DNA from: Anaerolineales bacterium UBA6131
GTDB taxonomy: Bacteria; Chloroflexota; Anaerolineae; UBA2200
DNA length: 5,537 nucleotides
Assembly (NCBI GenBank): GCA_002435875.1
Contig: DIVN01000273.1
Coordinates: forward strand, 4,599 to 10,135
Reading direction: 5' to 3'
The notes under the pieces are model-generated. The model was not told where the DNA came from. It did not search any database and was given only the letters and a program-made list of their open reading frames with translations. The translations under genes were made by a program, and so were the position numbers. Positions within the stretch are counted from its first letter, which is position 1, and every line of letters starts with the position of its first letter. Below are positions 1 through 5,064 of the stretch, one piece after another.

Positions 1-1
1 C

Positions 2-766
2 TCTGATTTAGCGAGCCGGATCCGCTCTGGATCCTACCCCGTAGGTAGTTATCTTCCCTCCGAAAATGAGCTCCAGGAGCAGTACCACGTCAGCCGCACC
101 ACCGTCCGCCAGGCACTGGCCAAGCTGCGCGAGGCCGGCATGGTCGTCCCCGTGCACGGCAAGGGTACCAAGGTTCTGGGAGCCCTGACACGGCCCCTTG
201 GCCAGAATCTCAGCTTTACGGATGCCTTGCAGGGGCAGGGTGTGGAGCCTGGCACCATCGTTCTTGACGTCCGGAGGATGCCGGCCAATGCGGAGGCAGC
301 CGAGCGTCTCAGCCTCCCCGTGGGCACCGATCTGCTCTTGATCGACCGCCTGCGGACGGTCAACGGCGAAGTGCTCAGCCACGCCAAGGCTTTCGTGCGC
401 ACTGTGGGCACCGTGGAGCCACGCGAGCTGGAGCGCGGCATTTCCCTCTATCAGTATCTCAAAGCGCGCCTTGGCTTGGAGATCTGCTACGTGGACGATG
501 AGATCTCCGCAGAACCTGCCAGTGCCGCCATAGCCCAGGAGCTGCACATTCGCCGCGGAGAGCCCGTCTTTGTCATGCGCCGCATTGGCTACACCAGTGA
601 CAATGTCGCCGTCGAGTATTCTCACTCCACGATTCGAGCGGACCGCATGCGCTATCGCTCAACCAGCCGCTTTGGTACGCTAGCGGCGGCGACCATGAGC
701 CCCGTTCAGCCAGACCAGAACAACCAAGAGTCCAACGGTACGGTGTTGGGGTGGAACCACAGATAG
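2..766 (+). CDS. GntR-family (HutC-type, UTRA domain) transcriptional regulator, 5'-partial
   Basis: The reading frame is open from base 2 and ends at TAG 764-766, giving 254 visible residues. The first roughly 10 residues, including the start codon, lie off the left edge. Visible residues 1-59 are a GntR winged helix-turn-helix: PSENEL at 19-24, the recognition-helix block SRTTVRQAL at 31-39, and the wing ending in HGKGTKV. From about residue 70 to 223 the pattern fits a UTRA effector-binding domain (EPGTIVLDVRR, then LLLIDRLRTVNGE, then GEPVFVMRRIGY, then IRADRMRYR). Such proteins bind operator DNA as dimers and usually respond to a sugar, sugar phosphate or related metabolite. The gene is first in this same-strand cluster and 65 nt before kinase 1, so it is probably the local regulator; the operator is not visible here. 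After the usual UTRA end there is a 31-residue tail (bases 671-763) rich in Q, N and S, longer than typical. The family call is firm; the effector is unknown. Confidence 0.93.
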   Translation, partial: SDLASRIRSGSYPVGSYLPSENELQEQYHVSRTTVRQALAKLREAGMVVPVHGKGTKVLGALTRPLGQNLSFTDALQGQGVEPGTIVLDVRRMPANAEAAERLSLPVGTDLLLIDRLRTVNGEVLSHAKAFVRTVGTVEPRELERGISLYQYLKARLGLEICYVDDEISAEPASAAIAQELHIRRGEPVFVMRRIGYTSDNVAVEYSHSTIRADRMRYRSTSRFGTLAAATMSPVQPDQNNQESNGTVLGWNHR

Positions 767-819
767 GGCCTCTGCCCGCCCGGTCCAGGGCATAGTTAGC
801 CCATGGCAGATGCTCAAGC

Positions 820-826
820 AGGGGTG
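820..826 (+). promoter_or_regulatory. Ribosome binding site deciding the TTG start of kinase 1
   Basis: AGGGGTG lies 5 nt before TTG 832. In this frame the nearest upstream stop is TAG 793-795, and there is no ATG, GTG or TTG between it and 832, so the TTG is the only start that keeps the conserved MYDVVC N-terminus. The ATG at 803 is in another frame. Confidence 0.6.
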
Positions 827-831
827 CGGCC

Positions 832-1773
832 TTGTACGATGTCGTGTGCATAGGCAACATAGCAGTCGATGATTTCTATCGTGTGCCGCGCTTTCCGCAG
901 GACGGAGACGTCCTTCCTGCCGAGCACGTGGGGCGCAGGCTAGGTGGGGGTGGGTTCAACACCGCCCGCGCGCTGGCGCGGCTGGGCGCTCACGTGCGCT
1001 TTGTCACCCTCCTGGGTGACGACGAGAACGCGGATTTTGCCCGACGCGAGATGCCGGGAGTGGGGCTCGACCTGCGCCTGCTGGAGATTCCCGGCTACGA
1101 GATCAAGAGCCCACGGGTACTGGTGACGTCCTCCGGACAGAAGGCCACCTTCTTCCAGGCCGACTGCGAACCACCGAGCGAGCTGGAGCGCATCTTCGCA
1201 GACCTGGCTCCGGACGAGGCGACCGCCATTTACTCGAGCATGTCCGTCCCGGGCCACACGGCCTACTTCGAGCGCTTCAAGGGCCCCCGCGTGGTCAGCA
1301 TCGAAGTGCACTGCCTGCCCCTCTTTCCCGACGCTTTTGCTTGGGGACTGCAGGCAGCGGATGTGCTCATCCTGGATCGCAACTCATTTCGGGCCGTCCT
1401 GGCGGAAGAGGTTTCTGCCCAGAGCATGCAGCACGGCATGGCCCAGCGCGAGGGGCGTACTTCGCTGGTAATCGTCACGCTGGGCGCGGATGGCTCGCTG
1501 ACCTGGGTGCGCGATGGGCAGCAGGTGCTCACCACACCCGCATTCCCGGTAGAGGTGGTCGATTCGACTGGCGCGGGCGACGTTTTCAATGCCGCCTTTG
1601 TGCACGGGTATTATGTGCGACAGCTGGCGCTGCCAGAGGCGCTGCGCTTTGCCCACGCCGTGGCCTCGGCCAAATGCGAGGATTTCGGCACGGATCTGAG
1701 TGAGGGAGCGCTGCGCAAAGCCGCGACGCTCTTGGCCACGGACTGTGGTGCCCAGGCGACCGTTGCGGGGTGA
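832..1773 (+). CDS. PfkB-family (ribokinase-like) sugar or nucleoside kinase 1
   Basis: This 313-residue protein has the usual length of the PfkB/ribokinase family, which transfers the ATP gamma-phosphate to a sugar or nucleoside hydroxyl in the cytoplasm. The N-terminus MYDVVCIGNIAVDDFY is the first beta strand with the family's substrate-contact Asp region. LGGGGFNTARALARLG (from residue 37) is the first family signature, in the place of ribokinase's GGKGANQA. DSTGAGDVFNAAF (from residue 244) is the second signature, with anion-hole GAGD and catalytic base D250. The start is TTG, supported by the frame, a purine-rich site at 820-826 and the matching N-terminus of the downstream paralogue. 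The gene sits between the regulator and the ADP-ribosylglycohydrolase-like gene and is paralogous to the kinase at 2891-3796; both carry an unusual ASA-x-CED-x-GTDLS block near the C-terminus (C282 here). Ribose, another pentose or a nucleoside are all possible substrates; the sequence does not decide. Confidence 0.9.
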   Translation: MYDVVCIGNIAVDDFYRVPRFPQDGDVLPAEHVGRRLGGGGFNTARALARLGAHVRFVTLLGDDENADFARREMPGVGLDLRLLEIPGYEIKSPRVLVTSSGQKATFFQADCEPPSELERIFADLAPDEATAIYSSMSVPGHTAYFERFKGPRVVSIEVHCLPLFPDAFAWGLQAADVLILDRNSFRAVLAEEVSAQSMQHGMAQREGRTSLVIVTLGADGSLTWVRDGQQVLTTPAFPVEVVDSTGAGDVFNAAFVHGYYVRQLALPEALRFAHAVASAKCEDFGTDLSEGALRKAATLLATDCGAQATVAG

Positions 1774-1823
1774 CCAGTGCAGTCGCTCGAACACGAGCTG
1801 GCTGCTGCGTCATACATTACCTG

Positions 1824-1830
1824 AAGGAGG
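1824..1830 (+). promoter_or_regulatory. Strong Shine-Dalgarno for the ADP-ribosylglycohydrolase-like gene
   Basis: AAGGAGG, a full anti-SD match, ends 6 nt before ATG 1837. It fixes the start and suggests higher translation than for the flanking kinases, whose sites are weaker. The 63-nt gap before it (1774-1836) holds a small hairpin, GCTCG-AACA-CGAGC at 1785-1798, but no convincing promoter. Confidence 0.85.
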
Positions 1831-1836
1831 AACGAC

Positions 1837-2880
1837 ATGGCGGACAAGTTTCTTTTTGAGCACGTTCTTGGTGGACTGGCGGTCTCCCTCATGGGAGATG
1901 CGATGGGCGCCGCGTCCGAGTTCCTGTCCGGGCCCGAGCAGATAAACAAGCAATTCGGTGGCCGCATCACCAAATTCTATGACCCGGCACCCGGCACGCC
2001 AGCCTCTCGCCCCAAGCGCAAAGCCGGACAGATCACCGATGACACGTCGCAGGCGCTCTACATGATCCAGGCCTACGTGGATTCCGGTCGCGTGCTCAAG
2101 ATCGAAGAAGTGGCCAAGCAAATGGTGGCCTGGGGCAAGGTTGAGGTGCTCTTCAACAGCTTTGCGGGACCCTCGACACGCAAGGCGCTGGCCGAACTGG
2201 AACAAGGCAAGAGCCCCTGGGAGACTGGCTTGCCCCCGGAGCGCGGCAACCATGATCTCGGCACCTCGTGTGGCGCAGCCATGAAGGTGGCCCCAGCGGG
2301 CCTGGCGCACCCTGGCGACATCGATGCCGCCATCCGCGACGCCATCACCATGAGCATTCCTACCCATCACACCAATGTGGCCTTCGCCGGCGCTGCCGCG
2401 ACGGCTGCGGCCATCGCCGCTGGCATCATTCCTGGAGCGAGCATCCTCTCGGTCACCGATGCCGCCATCTACGGTGCCGAACAGGGCTACAAGCTTGGCA
2501 AGGATCATCCGGCCAAGGGACGCCATGCGTCCGTCACCGAGCGCATCAAACTGGCTATTGAGATGGCTGCCGCGGGCACCGACTTTGCGCAGACCTGCGA
2601 GCGTCTGGGCGATGTCATCGGCTGCGGGCTGCCCATTGCCGAGGCGGTACCGGTGGCCGTGGGCCTGTTCGTCGCCGCGCGTGGCGACCCCCTCCAGTCG
2701 ATCATCGGTGCGGCCAACCTGGGTGGCGACTCGGACAGCGTCGGCGCGATCGTCGGCGGCATCGCCGGCGCCTACGCGGGCATCGCTGCCGTTGACAAGA
2801 ACCTGGTCAAGCAGCTAGAGAAAGCCAATGACATTGATCTCTCAGCGCTGGCCCAGCAGCTGATCGACTTGAAAGGCTAA
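1837..2880 (+). CDS. ADP-ribosylglycohydrolase-family protein (DraG/ARH fold)
   Basis: The 347-residue protein shows the hallmarks of this all-alpha, di-metal hydrolase family: GDAMGAASE at residues 20-28, GQITDDTSQAL with the metal-ligand block T67-D68-D69-T70, a central TSCGAAMKVAPAGL segment followed by IPTHHTNVAFAGAAATAAA, and the C-terminal GGDSDS at 296-301, with D298 and D300 as expected metal ligands. All the acidic residues needed for catalysis appear present, so it is probably active. Characterised members hydrolyse the N-glycosidic bond of ADP-ribosylated arginine or serine, or related ADP-ribosyl compounds. Here the gene lies between two sugar kinases and upstream of a BMP-type importer, with no ADP-ribosyltransferase or dinitrogenase reductase gene in the window. 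That points to a metabolic role, such as splitting a nucleoside-like or other ribosyl conjugate, rather than protein de-ADP-ribosylation; this is inference. The start is set by AAGGAGG 6 nt upstream. Kinase 2 follows 10 nt after the stop. Confidence 0.92.
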   Translation: MADKFLFEHVLGGLAVSLMGDAMGAASEFLSGPEQINKQFGGRITKFYDPAPGTPASRPKRKAGQITDDTSQALYMIQAYVDSGRVLKIEEVAKQMVAWGKVEVLFNSFAGPSTRKALAELEQGKSPWETGLPPERGNHDLGTSCGAAMKVAPAGLAHPGDIDAAIRDAITMSIPTHHTNVAFAGAAATAAAIAAGIIPGASILSVTDAAIYGAEQGYKLGKDHPAKGRHASVTERIKLAIEMAAAGTDFAQTCERLGDVIGCGLPIAEAVPVAVGLFVAARGDPLQSIIGAANLGGDSDSVGAIVGGIAGAYAGIAAVDKNLVKQLEKANDIDLSALAQQLIDLKG

Positions 2881-2890
2881 CGGCGCGACT

Positions 2891-3796
2891 ATGTACGATG
2901 TGGTGTGCGCGGGTAGTGCGGCGCTTGACGACTACTACGTAGTCTCCCGACTGCCTCGCGACGACGAGAAGGTGCCATCGCGCTATGTGGGGCAGATTCT
3001 GGGTGGGCCGACCTGCAACACGGCCAAGGCATTGAAGGTGCTGGGAGCCAAGGCGCTGCTTGTCACGCCCGTTGGCGATGATGAGCAGGGCCCTTTCGTC
3101 AGGCGCAAGCTGGCCGAGATCGGACTCGACACGGTCTATGTGACTGGACCGGGCATCGTGACCGGCCACACGCTGGTCATGGCCTCGGAGCAGGGCGAGA
3201 AGGCTATTCTCACCTTCGGGCGACCCAACGCGGAAGGGCTCGCGGCGGCGTTTGGCCGCCTTGAGCTGCCGCCAGCGCGCGTGGTCCAGAGCATGCTGGC
3301 CACGACCATGACCACCTACCTGGAACGGTGGACGGATACGCCGGTGGTCGTTAACATCGAAGAGCAGATCCTGAACAGTTTCCCGGATGCCTTCGATTGG
3401 GCCAACCAGCATGCGCATACCATGGTGCTGGACCGTCACGCCTACGTGCGGCTCTTCAAGCTTCCCGAGACCGTGGACAGCTTGCAGCAAGTGGTAGCGG
3501 CACACCCGGGTACCTGCGCGAACATCATCGTCACCATGGGTGCGCAGGGCTCGATGGGCGTCTCTCGCGAAGACGGCAGCGCCGCACAGCTACCGGCCTA
3601 TCCTGCCCACGTCGTTGATCCAACGGGGGCAGGGGATATCTTTATCTCCGCGTTCATTCACGGGCACTATCTGCAAGGAATGGCCCTGGCGGAGACGTTG
3701 CGTTATGCCAACGCCATCGCCTCGGCTTCCTGCGAGGACCTCGGCACCGATCTGAGTCCCAAGGCGGTGCAGCGTGCCCAGAAATGGCTTCGGTGA
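2891..3796 (+). CDS. PfkB-family (ribokinase-like) sugar or nucleoside kinase 2
   Basis: This 301-residue protein is a paralogue of the kinase at 832-1773. The first 43 residues align without gaps, with 22 identical. The first family signature is LGGPTCNTAKALKVLG (from residue 37), and the second is DPTGAGDIFISAF (from residue 243) with the anion hole GAGD and catalytic base D249. The enzyme is therefore expected to phosphorylate a sugar or nucleoside using ATP in the cytoplasm. Compared with kinase 1, the substrate-loop motif is GGPTCN instead of GGGGFN, and the segment after GAGD is IFISAF instead of VFNAAF, so substrate preference may differ. The C-terminal ASASCEDLGTDLS block (C281) is shared. 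ATG 2891 follows the hydrolase stop by 10 nt. The only purine-rich stretch (GAAAGG, 2871-2876) is 14 nt from the start, so translation is probably coupled to the upstream gene. The exact substrate is unknown. Confidence 0.9.
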   Translation: MYDVVCAGSAALDDYYVVSRLPRDDEKVPSRYVGQILGGPTCNTAKALKVLGAKALLVTPVGDDEQGPFVRRKLAEIGLDTVYVTGPGIVTGHTLVMASEQGEKAILTFGRPNAEGLAAAFGRLELPPARVVQSMLATTMTTYLERWTDTPVVVNIEEQILNSFPDAFDWANQHAHTMVLDRHAYVRLFKLPETVDSLQQVVAAHPGTCANIIVTMGAQGSMGVSREDGSAAQLPAYPAHVVDPTGAGDIFISAFIHGHYLQGMALAETLRYANAIASASCEDLGTDLSPKAVQRAQKWLR

Positions 3797-3805
3797 CGTA
3801 GGGTG

Positions 3806-3880
3806 AAGCCTGACATCCTGCAGCCCAGGAGGAGGTGAGACCAGAAAGCAAACGATTGTGACGATCCACATGTCAGGTTT
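3806..3880 (+). repeat. Interrupted inverted repeat in the leader of the lipoprotein gene
   Basis: CCTGACAT at 3809-3816 is the exact reverse complement of ATGTCAGG at 3870-3877. With flanking bases (3806-3808 and 3878-3880, one G-U) the arms reach 11 bp around a 53-nt spacer. The spacer holds a small hairpin, TCCTG-CAGCC-CAGGA at 3816-3830. The spacer also holds a Shine-Dalgarno-like AGGAGGAGG (3827-3835) with no usable gene after it. The arms lie in the only gap longer than 100 nt upstream of the transporter genes, so a folded leader or protein-binding site is possible. Chance is not excluded. Confidence 0.35.
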
Positions 3881-3888
3881 GCGCGCAA
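3879..3888 (+). promoter_or_regulatory. Short perfect palindrome, possible operator core
   Basis: TTGCGCGCAA is self-complementary and sits 32 nt before the lipoprotein start; with one extra T it extends to GGTTT-GCGCGC-AACC (3876-3890). A GATAAT at 3895-3900 resembles a -10 box, but no acceptable -35 lies 16-18 nt upstream. It could be a regulator site, but it does not match a GntR/HutC operator that I recognise. Confidence 0.2.
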
Positions 3889-3903
3889 CCGGATGATAAT
3901 TTC

Positions 3904-3910
3904 AAGGAGG
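3904..3910 (+). promoter_or_regulatory. Strong Shine-Dalgarno for the substrate-binding lipoprotein gene
   Basis: AAGGAGG ends 10 nt before ATG 3921. The full match fits the high protein demand usual for substrate-binding proteins, and it supports this ATG over the out-of-frame ATG at 3893. Confidence 0.8.
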
Positions 3911-3920
3911 AAACGTAGTC

Positions 3921-4958
3921 ATGGTTCGCAAAGTGATGTCGTTAATAATGGTCCTGGTCATCGTTCTGAGTACCGCGGGCTGCGCGGCCAAGCCGGCAGC
4001 CACCGCCACGCCTCAGCCTGTGAAAAAGTGGTCGATCGTGCAGATCCAGCCACAGCCCAAGGGCACCCCGTTCCCTGAGCTGGTCTACTCCGGACTGGTG
4101 CGGTTGCAGAAAGAGTTCGGCGCCGATAAGGTCGAGATCAAGATCATCGAGACGCTGGACAAGGGCGAGTATGCCGAGCAGGTCCGCGCCGCCGCCGAAA
4201 TGGGCTACAATCCCATCGTCACCCTCTATGACGACCTGGCCAAGGTCGTGCTGGAGATAGCCCCATCGTTCCCGAACACCCAGTTCGTGGCTGTAGACAC
4301 ACTGGTGACCTCTTCGGTGCCCAACGTGGTAACCGTCGTGATCGACCCGCACGAGTCGTCCTTCCTCGCCGGCATTGTGGCGGCCAAAAGCACCAAGACC
4401 AAGAAGGTAGGCTTTGTGGGCAGCACCGAGAACCCAGTCATCTGGCGTTTCTGCGCGGGCTTTAGCGCTGGCGTCAAGTACGCTAATGTCCCCGGTGTTG
4501 AGCAGATCACCGTCTGGTCTGGCACGTCCACCGACCCGGTCAAGGGCCTTGAGGTTGCCACCTCCGTGTTCAAGCAGGGTGCGGACATCATCATGCATGC
4601 CTGCAACAAGTGCGGCTTGGGCGTGATTCAGGCCGCACAGCAGGAAGGCAAGCAGGCTATCGGCGTGGACATGTGGCAGGGCGACGTGGCGCCGGGCCAT
4701 GTGATGTGGTCCGCGCTGAAGGATGCCGGCACAGCCTGTTACGAGGCAGCCAAGAAGGGCATGGAGCTGCCCTTCGAGACCGGCCTGTACTACTATGACC
4801 GTGCGGCCGGTGCCACGCTGTACGACAAGCGCGACTATGACGCAATCCCCGCTGACCTGCAGAAGTTGGTGCAGGAGACCGAGGACAAGATAGTCAAGAA
4901 GACGATTATGGTGCCGACGACCAAGGAAGAGCTCGAGGTATTCAAGGACCACCTATAG
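3921..4958 (+). CDS. BMP/PnrA-type ABC transporter substrate-binding lipoprotein
   Basis: The 345-residue protein begins with a lipoprotein signal peptide: MVRK, a hydrophobic stretch at about residues 6-17, and the lipobox STAGC with lipidated C21. A short Ala/Thr/Pro linker follows to about residue 34, so the mature protein is anchored outside the cytoplasmic membrane. The remainder has the order of the BMP/PnrA (basic membrane protein) periplasmic-binding fold: IVTLYDDLAKVVLEIAPSFPNTQFVAVDT, written here in part as IAPSFPNTQFVAVDT, then HESSFLAGIVAA, KKVGFVGSTENPVIWRF, FSAGVKYANV, and AIGVDMWQGD with conserved D250. Characterised family members bind purine or other nucleosides. Two ligand-site segments differ: the early GG-x-ND-x-SFN motif is replaced by QPQPKGTPFPELVYSG, and the usual glycine-rich AGGTG loop reads ACNKCG (C228 and C231). 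Its ligand may therefore not be a standard nucleoside. The ATPase gene follows after 106 nt. Confidence 0.9.
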   Translation: MVRKVMSLIMVLVIVLSTAGCAAKPAATATPQPVKKWSIVQIQPQPKGTPFPELVYSGLVRLQKEFGADKVEIKIIETLDKGEYAEQVRAAAEMGYNPIVTLYDDLAKVVLEIAPSFPNTQFVAVDTLVTSSVPNVVTVVIDPHESSFLAGIVAAKSTKTKKVGFVGSTENPVIWRFCAGFSAGVKYANVPGVEQITVWSGTSTDPVKGLEVATSVFKQGADIIMHACNKCGLGVIQAAQQEGKQAIGVDMWQGDVAPGHVMWSALKDAGTACYEAAKKGMELPFETGLYYYDRAAGATLYDKRDYDAIPADLQKLVQETEDKIVKKTIMVPTTKEELEVFKDHL

Positions 4959-4972
4959 ACCTTCTGTTTGGC

Positions 4973-5001
4973 CTCCAGGTGACCGTCCAAACAACCTGGA
5001 G
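4973..5001 (+). other. Intercistronic 8-bp hairpin
   Basis: CTCCAGGT (4973-4980) pairs perfectly with ACCTGGAG (4994-5001) around a 13-nt loop. It starts 14 nt after the lipoprotein stop. The stem could be lengthened by GGC 4970-4972 with GCC 5007-5009 across a 5-nt bulge. There is no U-run, so it is not a classic intrinsic terminator. Confidence 0.5.
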
Positions 5002-5010
5002 TGCAGGCCT

Positions 5011-5042
5011 GATGGGAAGCGGCGGCGCCGCCGCTTCCCATC
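5011..5042 (+). terminator. Perfect 32-nt GC-rich palindrome between lipoprotein and ATPase genes (attenuator or mRNA-stabilising hairpin)
   Basis: GATGGGAAGCGGCGGC is followed directly by its exact reverse complement, giving up to 14 bp of stem with a 4-nt loop. It is very stable, but the bases after it (TCGAACCCAATAG) contain no U-tract, and the ATPase ribosome binding site follows within 14 nt. Full termination is therefore unlikely. In importer operons, such a hairpin after the substrate-binding protein gene commonly protects the upstream mRNA from 3' exonucleases or partly attenuates transcription, so the binding protein is made in excess over the membrane parts. The hairpin is seen in the sequence; its role is inference. 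Confidence 0.6.
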
Positions 5043-5055
5043 GAACCCAATAGAT

Positions 5056-5059
5056 GAGG
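5056..5059 (+). promoter_or_regulatory. Ribosome binding site of the ABC ATPase gene
   Basis: GAGG, within GATGAGG at 5053-5059, lies 5 nt before ATG 5065. It sets this start, which also puts the first conserved beta strand (LEMRNITKTFPGV) at the usual distance from the N-terminus. Confidence 0.6.
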
Positions 5060-5064
5060 TTCTT

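Noticed and set aside
8..625. A 205-codon minus-strand open frame opposite the regulator
   Set aside because: The + strand frame carries convincing wHTH and UTRA patterns through the same bases.
785..806. Hairpin CCAGGGC / GCCC-A-TGG between the regulator and kinase 1
   Set aside because: Only seven pairs with a bulged A and a 7-nt loop, and no U-tract; too weak to call a terminator.
1810..2526. A 238-codon minus-strand open frame opposite the ADP-ribosylglycohydrolase-like gene
   Set aside because: It lies within a gene with intact catalytic motifs, and its translation is a low-information shadow with no family features.
3895..3900. GATAAT as a -10 promoter box before the lipoprotein gene
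   Set aside because: No acceptable -35 at 16-18 nt, and the implied transcription start would fall inside the Shine-Dalgarno sequence.
3942..4952. A 336-codon open frame on the minus strand opposite the lipoprotein gene
   Set aside because: It is antisense to a clearly conserved BMP-family gene with signal peptide and strong ribosome binding site. Its translation shows no recognisable domain, and long antisense frames are common in GC-rich DNA.
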